From contig JAZRVU010000010.1 of the NCBI GenBank assembly GCA_045599305.1, forward strand, positions 1 through 15,131: a stretch of 15,131 nucleotides of DNA. The letters run 5' to 3'. The translations under genes and the position numbers were made by a program. The notes under the pieces were generated by a model, which was not told the origin of the DNA, made no database searches, and saw only the letters and a list, made by a program, of their open reading frames with translations. The stretch is from SIG588 sp045599305 (GTDB taxonomy: Bacteria > Bacillota > Clostridia > Oscillospirales > Acutalibacteraceae). The stretch's first letter is position 1. Each line of letters opens with the position of its first letter. Positions 1-7,984 of this stretch are shown here, in pieces.

Positions 1-915
1 ATCACCGCGCTGATGCAGCAGCGGGAAGCGGACGAGCAGCAGCAGACCGAGTGGCGGCGCCTGTCGCGCGAAAAGAGCGACGAGCGCGAGCGGGTCGGCC
101 GTGATGTGGCCCGTCTGGAGGAGCGCTGCACCGCCGCCGAGCACGAGGCGGACGACATCGTCCGCAAGCTCTACGACGAATATGAACTGACCCGTGCCGA
201 GGCCGAAGCCGAGGCGCCTCCCATCGAGGACGCCGCACAGGCCGGCCGCCGTCTGGGCGAACTGAAAGGCAAGATCCGGGCGCTGGGCACGGTGAACGTC
301 TCCGCCATCGAGGAGTATAAAGAGGTCAGCGAGCGGTACGAATTCCTCTCAGGGCAGGTGCAGGACGTGGAGACCTCCAAGGCCGAACTGCTCAAACTCA
401 TCGGGGAACTCACCGTGCAGATGCGGGACATCTTCGTGGAGCGGTTCCGCCAGATCAATCACCATTTCGGCGAGACCTTCACCGATCTCTTCGGCGGCGG
501 CAGTGCCGGTCTGGAACTGTCCGACCCGGACGATATCCTGCATTCCGGCATCGAGATGCACGTGCAGCCGCCGGGCAAGAAGATACTGAATCTGGATGCG
601 CTTTCGGGCGGCGAAAAGGCGCTGGTCGCCATCGCGCTGCTGTTCGCCATCCTGCGGGTCACCCCCTCGCCCTTCTGCGTGCTGGACGAGATCGAGGCCG
701 CGCTGGACGATGTGAACGTCGACCGCTACGCGCGTTTTCTGCGCCGCATCTGCGACAAGACGCAGTTCATCGTCATCACCCACCGCCGCGGCACCATGGA
801 AGAGGCCGATGTGCTCTACGGTGTGACGATGCAGGAGAAGGGCGTGTCCAAACTGCTGGAGCTGCGCGCCAGCGAGGTGGAAGCCAAACTGGGCATTTCC
901 CTCCAGCAGCAATAA
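1..915 (+). CDS. smc: Chromosome segregation ATPase SMC, C-terminal part (5' end outside window)
   Basis: This is the C-terminal end of the SMC protein, the ATPase that with ScpA and ScpB forms the bacterial condensin and organises the newly replicated chromosome. The frame is open from the first base, so the gene begins upstream. It opens with a charged, heptad-like coiled coil (to about nt 260). The segment after it, around IRALGTVNVSAIEEY, is typical of the SMC C-terminal neck. The ABC signature LSGGEKA is at nt 601-621. Walker B runs FCVLDEIEAALDD from nt 673, with the Asp at 685 and the catalytic Glu at 688. The switch His lies in VITHRRGTMEEAD. The N-terminal Walker A half, first coil and hinge are missing only because of the window edge. 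The gene stops at TAA 913-915, 15 bases before ftsY, a common smc-ftsY pairing. Identification is firm. Confidence 0.96.
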   Translation: MTALMQQREADEQQQTEWRRLSREKSDERERVGRDVARLEERCTAAEHEADDIVRKLYDEYELTRAEAEAEAPPIEDAAQAGRRLGELKGKIRALGTVNVSAIEEYKEVSERYEFLSGQVQDVETSKAELLKLIGELTVQMRDIFVERFRQINHHFGETFTDLFGGGSAGLELSDPDDILHSGIEMHVQPPGKKILNLDALSGGEKALVAIALLFAILRVTPSPFCVLDEIEAALDDVNVDRYARFLRRICDKTQFIVITHRRGTMEEADVLYGVTMQEKGVSKLLELRASEVEAKLGISLQQQ

Positions 916-916
916 A

Positions 917-922
917 AAGGAG
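917..922 (+). promoter_or_regulatory. Ribosome binding site of ftsY
   Basis: AAGGAG immediately follows the smc stop codon and lies 8 bases before the ftsY ATG. It supports the chosen ftsY start and co-transcription with smc. Confidence 0.8.
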
Positions 923-930
923 TAAACAGC

Positions 931-1839
931 ATGGGTTTTTTCAAAAAGATCAGCGAGGGACTGAAGAAAACGCGGGATTCGTTCATGAATCCCTTAAACT
1001 CGCTGCTGCGTTCGTTCACTAAGATCGACGAGGAACTGTTCGAGGAACTGGAGGAGATCCTCGTCATGGCCGACGTGGGCACCGCCACCGCGGGGCGTAT
1101 CTGTGAGCAGCTGCGCCGCCGGGTGAAGGAGACCGGCACCACCGACCCGGCCGCCGTGAAGGATCTGCTGCAGCAGATCGTGGCCGAAACGCTCACCGGC
1201 GGGCAGGAGATGCATCTCTCCACCACCCCCTCCGTGGTGCTGGTCATCGGCGTGAACGGCGTGGGCAAGACCACCACCATCGGCAAACTGGCCGCCCGCT
1301 ACCGCAGCGAGGGCAAAAAGGTGGTGCTGGCCGCGGCCGACACCTTCCGTGCCGCCGCCATCGAGCAGCTGGAGGTGTGGGCCGGGCGCGCAGGGGCCGA
1401 TTTCGTGCATCACGAGCAGGGCTCCGACCCGGCCGCCGTGGTGTTCGACGCCATCGGCGCCGCCAAGGCGCGCGGGGCGGACGTGGTCATCTGCGACACC
1501 GCCGGCCGCCTGCACAACAAGAAAAACCTGATGGATGAACTTGAAAAGATCGTCCGCGTCATCGAGCGGGAACTGCCCGATGCCGATAAGGAGACCCTGC
1601 TGGTGTTGGATGCCACCACCGGCCAGAACGCGGTGAATCAGGCACGCGAGTTCAAAAACAGCGCCGGTATCACCGGCATCGTGCTCACCAAACTGGACGG
1701 CACCGCCCGCGGCGGTGTGGTGCTCGCCATCCGCGAGGATCTGGACGTGCCGGTCAAGTTCATCGGCGTGGGCGAGGGCGTGGATGATCTGCAGCCCTTC
1801 GACCCGGAAGAATTCACAAAGGGGATCTTTGAAGCATGA
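931..1839 (+). CDS. ftsY: Signal recognition particle receptor FtsY
   Basis: FtsY is the SRP receptor GTPase. It docks ribosome-SRP complexes at the membrane so that membrane proteins are inserted during translation. The 302-residue protein has a short amphipathic N-terminus (MGFFKKISEGLKKTRDSF) rather than a long acidic A domain, as is usual in Firmicutes. The NG domain follows. Its GTPase motifs are: P-loop GVNGVGKTT at 107-115, DTFRAAA at 137-143, DTAGR at 189-193, TKLDG at 253-257 and the closing GVGEGVDDL at 279-287. All key residues are present. The ATG at 931 is set by AAGGAG 8 bases upstream. The stop codon overlaps the start of the next gene by four bases (ATGA), so the two are probably translationally coupled. 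Confidence 0.97.
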   Translation: MGFFKKISEGLKKTRDSFMNPLNSLLRSFTKIDEELFEELEEILVMADVGTATAGRICEQLRRRVKETGTTDPAAVKDLLQQIVAETLTGGQEMHLSTTPSVVLVIGVNGVGKTTTIGKLAARYRSEGKKVVLAAADTFRAAAIEQLEVWAGRAGADFVHHEQGSDPAAVVFDAIGAAKARGADVVICDTAGRLHNKKNLMDELEKIVRVIERELPDADKETLLVLDATTGQNAVNQAREFKNSAGITGIVLTKLDGTARGGVVLAIREDLDVPVKFIGVGEGVDDLQPFDPEEFTKGIFEA

Positions 1840-2411
1840 CATTCATCATTGCCACGCATAACGCGCACAAACTGGAAGAACTGCGCCGCATCCTGCTGCC
1901 GCTGGGCATCGAGGCGATCATCGACCCCGCCCTGCCGGACGTGGAGGAGACGGGCACCACCTTTGCGGAAAACGCCTTCATCAAGGCGGATGCCGCCTGC
2001 GCTTTCACGGGTCTGCCCGCCATTGCGGACGATTCGGGGCTGATGGTGGATGCGCTGGGCGGTGAGCCGGGCGTCTATTCCGCACGCTACGCCCCCGTGG
2101 GCAGCCGCAAGGCCACCGTGCTCAAAAAACTGGAAAACGTGCCGGATGAGGCGCGCGGCGCACAGTTCGTCTCGTCGGTCTGCTGTGTCTTCCCAAATGG
2201 GGACACCGTCACGGCCGAAGGGGTCTGCCGCGGCACCATCGGCCACGAGCCGCGCGGCGAGGGCGGCTTCGGCTACGATCCCATCTTCGTCACCGAAAGC
2301 GGGCGCACCTTTGCCGAACTGACCGCGGAGGAAAAGGACGCCATCAGTCATCGCGGCCTGGCGCTGCGGGCATTTGCCGAAAAACTGGCCGCCTATCTTG
2401 CAAAGAAATAA
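1836..2411 (+). CDS. rdgB: XTP/dITP diphosphatase (RdgB/HAM1 family)
   Basis: This enzyme hydrolyses non-canonical purine nucleoside triphosphates (dITP, XTP, ITP) to monophosphates plus pyrophosphate, keeping deaminated bases out of DNA and RNA. It is cytosolic. The 191 residues match the family's usual length. Visible motifs are the N-terminal nucleotide-binding segment FIIATHNAHKLEEL, the ADDSGL motif at 64-69 with the presumed catalytic Asp66, GEPGVYSARYA at 76-86, GFGYDPIF at 144-151 and SHRGLAL at 171-177. It starts inside the ftsY stop (ATGA), with an AAAGGGGA site about a dozen bases upstream. The next gene's ribosome site overlaps its own stop codon, so it sits firmly within the operon. 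Bacillus rdgB has a different neighbourhood, but the family call is secure. Confidence 0.95.
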   Translation: MTFIIATHNAHKLEELRRILLPLGIEAIIDPALPDVEETGTTFAENAFIKADAACAFTGLPAIADDSGLMVDALGGEPGVYSARYAPVGSRKATVLKKLENVPDEARGAQFVSSVCCVFPNGDTVTAEGVCRGTIGHEPRGEGGFGYDPIFVTESGRTFAELTAEEKDAISHRGLALRAFAEKLAAYLAKK

Positions 2412-2415
2412 GGAG
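2410..2415 (+). promoter_or_regulatory. Ribosome binding site that sets the yhbY start
   Basis: AAGGAG overlaps the TAA of the preceding gene and lies 9 bases before the ATG at 2425. It decides in favour of this ATG over an in-frame ATG at 2374, which lies inside rdgB and would add 17 unrelated residues. Confidence 0.75.
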
Positions 2416-2424
2416 AAAACCGAT

Positions 2425-2718
2425 ATGCTGACAAGTAAACAGCGCGCGTTCCTGCGCGGCATGGCCAACACAATGGATCCCATCCTGCACGCCGGCAAGG
2501 GCGGCGTTTCCGCCGCCATGAACAAGCAGGCAGACGATGCCCTCACTGCCCGCGAACCCATCAAGGGACGTGTGCTGGAAACGGCGCCGGCCGCCACCCG
2601 CGAGGTGGCAGAGGAGATCGCCGCCGCGGTGGGTGCCGAGGTGGTGCAGGTGATCGGCCGCACCTTCGTGCTCTACCGGCGCAATCCCGAAGAGCCGGTC
2701 ATCGAACTGCCGCGATGA
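2425..2718 (+). CDS. yhbY: YhbY/CRM-domain RNA-binding protein
   Basis: A 97-residue CRM (chloroplast RNA splicing and ribosome maturation) domain protein. Members bind pre-50S ribosomal subunits and are thought to help large-subunit assembly. The protein begins MLTSKQRAFLRGMANTMDPI and carries the family's loop HAGKGGVS (the GxxG-type RNA-contact loop) at about 24-31. VVQVIGRTFVLYR follows near the C-terminus. The length is typical. The order YhbY (YqeI) then NadD (YqeJ) then YqeK then RsfS is the conserved Firmicute order, which supports the identification. Its stop codon overlaps the nadD start as ATGA at 2715-2718. Confidence 0.93.
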   Translation: MLTSKQRAFLRGMANTMDPILHAGKGGVSAAMNKQADDALTAREPIKGRVLETAPAATREVAEEIAAAVGAEVVQVIGRTFVLYRRNPEEPVIELPR

Positions 2719-3902
2719 AGCGCTGCGGTCTGTTCGGCGGCACCTTCGACCCGATCCATAACGGTCACATGGCGTTGGTGCGCACCCTCAAAGAACAACT
2801 GGCGCTGGACGAAATGGTGCTGATGCCCACCGCTCAGCCGCCCCATAAACTGAAATCCGAAATGGCCCCGGCCGAAGACCGGCTGGCCATGTGCCGCCTT
2901 GCCGCGGCCGACTGTCCCGGCGTCACCGTGTCACAACTGGAGATCGCCCGCGGCGGCGCCAGCTTCACGGCCGACACACTGGACGCTCTGCGCCGGCAGT
3001 ACCCCGATACCGAGTGGTATCTGTGCATGGGGGCGGATATGTTTTTGTCGGTGGAGACATGGCGGCGGTTTGCCGATATCGCCGCCGCGGCGGTGCTGTG
3101 CACCGTCCCGCGAAGCGATGGCGACCGCGCCCGCCTGCTTACCCACGCCGCCCGGTTGGAGGCACTCGGTGCCCGGTGTGTGGTGGCGGATATGGCGAAG
3201 GTGGATGTTTCCTCCACCGAACTGCGCCGCCGGGTGCACGCGGGCGAGCCGCTCGGTGACCTCTGTCCGGCCGCGGTGGCGGACTATATCGCCGCCCACC
3301 GGCTCTATCTCACCGGGGACACGGCGCTCCCCACCGATGAACAGATCGTGGAGATCATCCGCGGCCGTCTCAAGCCCGGGCGGTTTGCCCATTCGCTGGC
3401 GGTGGCCGAGGAGGCCGAACGGCTGGCGCGGCACTACGGCGCCGACCCGGCCAAGGCGCGCACGGCCGGCCTGCTGCACGATATCATGAAAAATACCGAT
3501 CCGAAAGAACAGTTGCAAATTTTTTCAAAATTTGGTATACTGTTGACCGATGTGGAGGCACACTCACAAAAACTGTGGCACGCGATCAGCGGCGCCGTGT
3601 TTGCCGAGCGGGTGCTCGGCTTCACCGACCGCGAGATCCTCGACGCCGTGCGGTATCACACCACCGCCCGGGCGGAGATGTCGCCGCTCGAGCAGGTGCT
3701 GTATCTGGCCGATTTCACCTCGGCCGACCGGGACTACGAGGATGTGGACGAGATGCGCCGCCGGGTGGACATCAGCATTGCCTGTGCGATGGAGTACGCG
3801 CTGTCCTACACCATCCGCGATCTGGTGAAAAAACAGAGCCCGGTGCATCCCGACACACTGGATGCTTATAACGAGATCATGCTGAAGAAAGGGGACGTCT
3901 GA
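2715..3902 (+). CDS. nadD: Fused nicotinate-nucleotide adenylyltransferase (NadD) and YqeK-type HD phosphohydrolase
   Basis: One 395-residue frame carries two enzymes that are separate genes in Bacillus. Residues 1-198 are NadD, which joins ATP and nicotinate mononucleotide to make deamido-NAD. The motif GGTFDPIHNGH is at 8-18 and the closing nucleotide-binding segment SSTELRRRV at 166-174. Residues 205-395 are a YqeK-type HD domain; YqeK proteins are reported to cleave Ap4A symmetrically to ADP. Metal ligands are visible as His226, His255-Asp256, His289, His315 and Asp333. Both active sites look intact, and I see no stop or frameshift near the junction at about 198-208. No good ribosome site precedes the ATG, so translation probably depends on coupling with yhbY through the ATGA overlap. 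The fusion may tie NAD synthesis to alarmone turnover (inference). Confidence 0.93.
   Translation: MKRCGLFGGTFDPIHNGHMALVRTLKEQLALDEMVLMPTAQPPHKLKSEMAPAEDRLAMCRLAAADCPGVTVSQLEIARGGASFTADTLDALRRQYPDTEWYLCMGADMFLSVETWRRFADIAAAAVLCTVPRSDGDRARLLTHAARLEALGARCVVADMAKVDVSSTELRRRVHAGEPLGDLCPAAVADYIAAHRLYLTGDTALPTDEQIVEIIRGRLKPGRFAHSLAVAEEAERLARHYGADPAKARTAGLLHDIMKNTDPKEQLQIFSKFGILLTDVEAHSQKLWHAISGAVFAERVLGFTDREILDAVRYHTTARAEMSPLEQVLYLADFTSADRDYEDVDEMRRRVDISIACAMEYALSYTIRDLVKKQSPVHPDTLDAYNEIMLKKGDV
3513..3541 (+). promoter_or_regulatory. Candidate internal sigma-A promoter inside the yqeK part
   Basis: TTGCAA (3513-3518) and TATACT (3536-3541) are separated by exactly 17 bases, in an abrupt A/T-rich patch of an otherwise GC-rich gene. 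Transcription would begin near 3548 and could serve the LCP gene, rsfS and leuS. Known: this matches the sigma-A consensus closely. Inferred: that it is active. Confidence 0.5.
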
Positions 3903-3903
3903 C

Positions 3904-5142
3904 ATGGCACAGACCAACGCCAAAAAACCGGCCGCCAAAAAGCGCAAGAAGAAAAAGGGCTGGGGCCGCCTCATCCTCACCATCCTCATGGTGGTGCTCA
4001 TTCTGGTGGCGTCCGCTTTCATCTATTATCTGGGCCGCACCATCTATAACACCTACCTCCACGGGGAGTCGAGCGGCTCCGGCACCGAGGTCGATCCCAT
4101 CACCTATGAGACCACGCCTGTCGCCCAGTCCACCAAGGTGGGGTACTATCTGGTCGGCCTGATGGGCGAAAACGGCGTGGAGAGCCCGACCGAACTGCTC
4201 TCACTGTGCTGCTTCGATAAGCAGCAGAACACCCTGCGCGTGCTGCAGGTGCCGCAGGCGACCTATCTCGGCACCGACAGCGCCTTCAAGGTGCGCCAGA
4301 TATCGCAGGTGTTCCCCCAGCCGCAGGACTTCGTCTGGTGCGAGACCTGTCGCTGCCGCGTCTTCGAGCCGGAACGCACCGAGGACGGTTACCACAGTGT
4401 CTGCAACACCGAACTGACCACCAAAGAGGGCTCGGCCACCGTCAATCTGGCGGAGGTGTTCAACCGGCAGTATGGACTGCCCGTGGACGGGTATTATATC
4501 TTTGAACAGGACACCTTCCGCAAACTCGTCGACCTCATCGGCGGCGTGGAGGTGGATCTGGCGTTCGACATGAAGGTGAGCGGCACCACCTACCAAAAGG
4601 GCGTCCGCCTCATCGACGGCGTGACGGCGTTGCAGTATATCGCCGCCTCCGGTGATGGTGTCGACAAGGATATCGAGCGGATGAGCCGCTTCCAGCAGGT
4701 GTGCACCGCCGTGCTGCAGCGCCTGTTCGCCATGTCGGACGAAAAAATGACCGAAGACGTGTTCCAGCCGCTGATGGCGGGCAGTACCCCCATCCGCGTG
4801 GCGGTCAACGACAATTACAAAAACATCGTGGAACTGGTGCGCAAGCTTTCCAAAGTCAAGTTCGACGATATGATCACCTACGTCATTCCCGGCGAGCAGT
4901 CCAAGTCGGACGGCACCGTCTACTATTCGGTGCATCGGCAGGAGCTGCTGGCGCTGCTCAACGCCCAGTTCGCGCCCTACGGTGACCAACTGGCGGAGGG
5001 CGATCTCGCCATTACCGAACTGGCCGTGACCGGTCAGGCCGACCTGCACGAGGCACCGCTTTCGCAGTGGGTGGTCGAGCAGAGCCACACGGTCACCACC
5101 ACGGCGGCGGAAGAGACGACAAGCACCACGGCGGCCGGCTGA
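3904..5142 (+). CDS. Divergent LytR-CpsA-Psr (LCP) family membrane protein with Cys-rich segment
   Basis: LCP proteins sit in the membrane and usually transfer lipid-linked glycopolymers (such as teichoic acids or capsule) onto peptidoglycan. This 412-residue protein has a Lys-rich cytoplasmic head (7-18), one transmembrane segment (about 22-43) and an outside domain. The LCP core is recognisable from YGLPVDGYYIFEQDTFRKLVD (190-210, with GGVEVD at 213-218) through DIERMSRFQQ (256-265). A Thr-rich tail closes the protein. Two things are odd. The usual PRDT loop reads VPQAT (116-120), and the usual YVR(Y/F)R segment reads YIAAS (245-249), so Arg residues that bind pyrophosphate in the family are missing. 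In the loop region sits C146-x2-C149-x-C151-x15-C167, resembling a metal-binding knuckle. The ribosome site AAAGGGGA lies 8 bases upstream. It may have lost or altered transferase activity. Confidence 0.85.
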   Translation: MAQTNAKKPAAKKRKKKKGWGRLILTILMVVLILVASAFIYYLGRTIYNTYLHGESSGSGTEVDPITYETTPVAQSTKVGYYLVGLMGENGVESPTELLSLCCFDKQQNTLRVLQVPQATYLGTDSAFKVRQISQVFPQPQDFVWCETCRCRVFEPERTEDGYHSVCNTELTTKEGSATVNLAEVFNRQYGLPVDGYYIFEQDTFRKLVDLIGGVEVDLAFDMKVSGTTYQKGVRLIDGVTALQYIAASGDGVDKDIERMSRFQQVCTAVLQRLFAMSDEKMTEDVFQPLMAGSTPIRVAVNDNYKNIVELVRKLSKVKFDDMITYVIPGEQSKSDGTVYYSVHRQELLALLNAQFAPYGDQLAEGDLAITELAVTGQADLHEAPLSQWVVEQSHTVTTTAAEETTSTTAAG

Positions 5143-5165
5143 CAGCCGGGACAGAAAGGAAAACC

Positions 5166-5546
5166 ATGGCAGCTGAAAAAGACATTGTACGGGCGCTCGT
5201 CCGTGCGCTGGATACACACAAAGCCGGCAACATCCGCGTGATCGGGGTGGGGGATCTCACCTCGCTGGCCGATACCTTCGTCATTGCCGAGGGCGGCAGT
5301 TCCACGCAGGTGCGTGCGCTGGCGGATTACGCCGAGGAGACCCTGCGGGCGCAGGGCATCCCGCCCCTGCGGGTGGAGGGCTACCGTTCCCAGGGATGGA
5401 TCGTGCTGGACTACGGAGACGTGGTGCTGCACGTGTTCCACCGCGAGACCCGCGCATTTTATGATCTCGAACGTCTTTGGAAGGACGGACAGGATATAGA
5501 CATTTCGCAATTTTTAGATAACGAGGGTGACGATCATGCAGTATAA
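5166..5546 (+). CDS. rsfS: Ribosome silencing factor RsfS
   Basis: RsfS binds ribosomal protein uL14 on the 50S subunit and blocks joining to the 30S subunit, lowering translation when nutrients run short. The 126-residue protein shows the family core: LADTFVIAEGGSSTQVRALAD (34-54), then VEGYRSQGWIVLDYGDVVLHVF (70-91) and AFYDLERLW (97-105). Family length is usually 105-130. The start at 5166 is preceded by AAAGGA at 5155-5160. An in-frame ATG at 5067 would add 33 residues that lie inside the LCP gene and have no family similarity, so it was not used. The gene overlaps the start of leuS by 11 bases. Placement after YqeK is the normal Firmicute order, except for the LCP gene in between. Confidence 0.95.
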   Translation: MAAEKDIVRALVRALDTHKAGNIRVIGVGDLTSLADTFVIAEGGSSTQVRALADYAEETLRAQGIPPLRVEGYRSQGWIVLDYGDVVLHVFHRETRAFYDLERLWKDGQDIDISQFLDNEGDDHAV

Positions 5547-7947
5547 CGCCAAAGCGACCGAAGCCAAATGGCAGAAGATCTGGGAAGACAACCGGGTCTT
5601 TGCCGCCACCGAGGATCACACCAAGCCGAAATTCTACGGCCTGGTCGAGTTCCCTTATCCCTCCGGCGCGGGAATGCACGTCGGCCACATCAAGGCCTAC
5701 TCCGGCCTCGAGGTGATCGGCCGCAAGCGCCGCAAGCAGGGCTATAACGTGCTGTTCCCGATCGGGTTCGACGCCTATGGCCTGCCCACCGAAAACTACG
5801 CCATCAAGACCGGCATCCACCCGCGTGAGGTGACCGACCGCAACATCGCCCGCTTCACCGAGCAGCTCAAGCGCGTGGGCTTCTCCTTCGACTGGTCGCG
5901 CGTGATCGACACCACCGAAGAGGACTACTACAAGTGGACGCAGTGGATCATTTTGAAGATGTTCGAACAGGGCCACGCCTTCCGCGATAAGACGCTCGTC
6001 AACTATTGCCCCTCCTGTAAGGTCGTCCTCTCCAACGAGGACTCGCAGGGCGGCAAGTGCGATATCTGCCACAGCGATGTGGTGCAGCGCAGCAAGGACG
6101 TGTGGTATCTGCGCATCACGGCCTATGCCGATAAACTGCTCGAAGGGCTGGAGGAAGTGGACTACCTGCCCAATGTGAAACTGCAGCAGAAGAACTGGAT
6201 CGGCAAGTCCACCGGTGCGTTCGTCAACTTCCCGCTTTCCGGCGCGGATGAGAAACTGCGCATCTACACCACCCGGCCGGACACCCTCTTCGGCGTTACC
6301 TTCATGGTCATGGCGCCGGAGCATCCGCTGCTGCAGAAATACCGTGACCGCATCAAAAACTCCGCCGCGCTGGACGCCTACCGCGAGGAGTGCAGCAAGA
6401 AGACCGAGTTCGAGCGCACCCAACTGGTCAAGGATAAGACCGGCGTGCGGGTGGAGGGGCTGGCCGCCGTCAACCCCGTCACCGGCGACGAGGTGCCGAT
6501 CTACATCTCCGACTATGTCATGATGGGTTACGGCACCGGCGCCATTATGGCGGTGCCCGCCCATGACGAGCGCGACTACGATTTTGCCAAAAAATTCGGC
6601 ATCGCCATCCGGCCCGTCATCGAGGGCGGCGATGTGAATAAAGAAGCCTACACCGGCGACGGCCGGGTCATCAATTCCGGCTTCCTTGACGGCTGCACCA
6701 CCAAGCAGGAGGCCATCGACAAGATGCTGGCGCATCTGGAGGCGGAGGGCATCGGCGAGGCCGGCGTGCAGTACAAGATGAAGGACTGGGCGTTCAACCG
6801 TCAGCGCTACTGGGGCGAGCCGATCCCCGTCATCCACTGCGCCAAATGCGGCATGGTGGCCGTGCCCTATGAGGAACTGCCGCTGCGTCTGCCCAAGATC
6901 GACAACTTTGCTCCCGGCACCGACGGCGAAAGCCCGCTGGCCAAGATCGAGAGTTTCGTTCAGTGCACCTGTCCCAAGTGCGGCGGCGCCGCCCGCCGCG
7001 AGACGGACACCATGCCCCAGTGGGCGGGTTCCTCGTGGTATTTCCTGCGCTACACCGATCCACATAATGATGCGGCGCTCGCTTCGCCCGAGGCCATGAA
7101 ATACTGGCTGCCGGTCGACTGGTACAATGGCGGTATGGAGCACGTGACCCGTCACATGATCTATTCCCGCTTCTGGCACCGTTTCCTCTACGATATCGGC
7201 GTGGTGCCCACCAAGGAGCCGTATGCCAAGCGCACGGCACAGGGGCTCATCCTCGGGCCGGACGGCGACAAGATGTCCAAGTCCAAGGGCAACGTGGTCG
7301 ACCCGCTGGAGGTCGTGGATGTCTACGGCGCCGATGTGCTGCGCACCTACATCCTGTTCATGGGCGACTACCGTGAGGCCACCCCGTGGTCGGAAAACGG
7401 CGTGAAGGGCTGCAAGCGCTTCCTCGACCGTGTGTGGGCGCTGCAGGATATCCTCACCGACGGCGACGATATTTCCGCCGATCTCACCGCCCCCTTTCAC
7501 CGCACCATCAAGAAGGTGACGGAGGATATCGAGGCGATGAAGTTCAACACCGCCATCGCGGCGATGATGACCCTGCTCAACCAGATCGCCGATAAGGGCA
7601 GCATCACCCGCGGCGAGTGGAAGATCCTGCTCTCGCTGCTCAATCCGTTCGCGCCCCACATCACCGAAGAGATGTGGCAGATCGCCGGTTTTGAGGGGAT
7701 GCTCGTCACCGCGCCGTGGCCGGAATATGACGAGGCGAAATGTGTCGAAGCCACCGTCGAGATCGCGGTGCAGGTCAACGGCAAGGTGCGCAGCCGCATC
7801 ACGGTCGCGGCCGATATCGACGCCGCCGGTGCCATCGCCGCCGCCAAGGCGGACGAGCACGTGCAGCCCTTCACCGCCGGTATGCAGTTCGTGAAAGAAC
7901 TCTATGTGCCGGGTAAATTGGTCAATTTGGTGGTCAAACCGGCGTGA
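5536..7947 (+). CDS. leuS: Leucyl-tRNA synthetase
   Basis: LeuRS charges tRNA-Leu with leucine in the cytosol. The 803-residue class I enzyme begins MQYNAKATEAKWQKIW, the usual LeuRS opening. The HIGH motif appears as HVGH (48-51) after PYPSGAGM, and KMSKS is at 579-583. Cys pairs in YCPSCKVVL and KCDICHS suggest a zinc module, and a second set lies in CAKCGM and CPKCGG. The CP1 editing domain is present, with the Thr-rich TTRPDTLFGVTF and the specificity segment GYGTGAIMAVPAHDERDYDFA, so mischarged tRNA can be cleared. I chose ATG 5536 over an in-frame GTG at 5527. AGGGTGA at 5524-5530 is a ribosome site with 5-base spacing to the ATG, and family members begin at MQYN. No T-box leader is present upstream; expression should follow the operon. 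Confidence 0.97.
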   Translation: MQYNAKATEAKWQKIWEDNRVFAATEDHTKPKFYGLVEFPYPSGAGMHVGHIKAYSGLEVIGRKRRKQGYNVLFPIGFDAYGLPTENYAIKTGIHPREVTDRNIARFTEQLKRVGFSFDWSRVIDTTEEDYYKWTQWIILKMFEQGHAFRDKTLVNYCPSCKVVLSNEDSQGGKCDICHSDVVQRSKDVWYLRITAYADKLLEGLEEVDYLPNVKLQQKNWIGKSTGAFVNFPLSGADEKLRIYTTRPDTLFGVTFMVMAPEHPLLQKYRDRIKNSAALDAYREECSKKTEFERTQLVKDKTGVRVEGLAAVNPVTGDEVPIYISDYVMMGYGTGAIMAVPAHDERDYDFAKKFGIAIRPVIEGGDVNKEAYTGDGRVINSGFLDGCTTKQEAIDKMLAHLEAEGIGEAGVQYKMKDWAFNRQRYWGEPIPVIHCAKCGMVAVPYEELPLRLPKIDNFAPGTDGESPLAKIESFVQCTCPKCGGAARRETDTMPQWAGSSWYFLRYTDPHNDAALASPEAMKYWLPVDWYNGGMEHVTRHMIYSRFWHRFLYDIGVVPTKEPYAKRTAQGLILGPDGDKMSKSKGNVVDPLEVVDVYGADVLRTYILFMGDYREATPWSENGVKGCKRFLDRVWALQDILTDGDDISADLTAPFHRTIKKVTEDIEAMKFNTAIAAMMTLLNQIADKGSITRGEWKILLSLLNPFAPHITEEMWQIAGFEGMLVTAPWPEYDEAKCVEATVEIAVQVNGKVRSRITVAADIDAAGAIAAAKADEHVQPFTAGMQFVKELYVPGKLVNLVVKPA

Positions 7948-7984
7948 AACGGCAAAAAAGTGCAAAAAAATTTGTGATTTTGTC

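Noticed and set aside
974..993. Perfect inverted repeat GGGATTC-GTTCAT-GAATCCC near the ftsY start
   Set aside because: Only 7 bp, no T tract, and it encodes normal FtsY N-terminal residues; too little to call a regulatory element.
5147..5165. T-box or other riboswitch ahead of leuS or rsfS
   Set aside because: There is no room: leuS overlaps rsfS, and the gap before rsfS is only 23 bases.
5527..5535. GTG at 5527 as the leuS start
   Set aside because: The best ribosome site (AGGGTGA, 5524-5530) overlaps this codon, and LeuRS proteins typically begin at the MQYN of the ATG at 5536.
5281..7965. An 894-codon open frame on the minus strand opposite leuS and part of rsfS
   Set aside because: It mirrors a certain leuS gene, is His/Gly/Val-rich as antisense of GC-rich codons usually is, and has no recognisable domain or ribosome site.
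7948..7984. Possible leuS terminator in the A/T-rich stretch after its stop
   Set aside because: The A and T runs do not form a convincing stem; read-through to the rpsU promoter region cannot be excluded.
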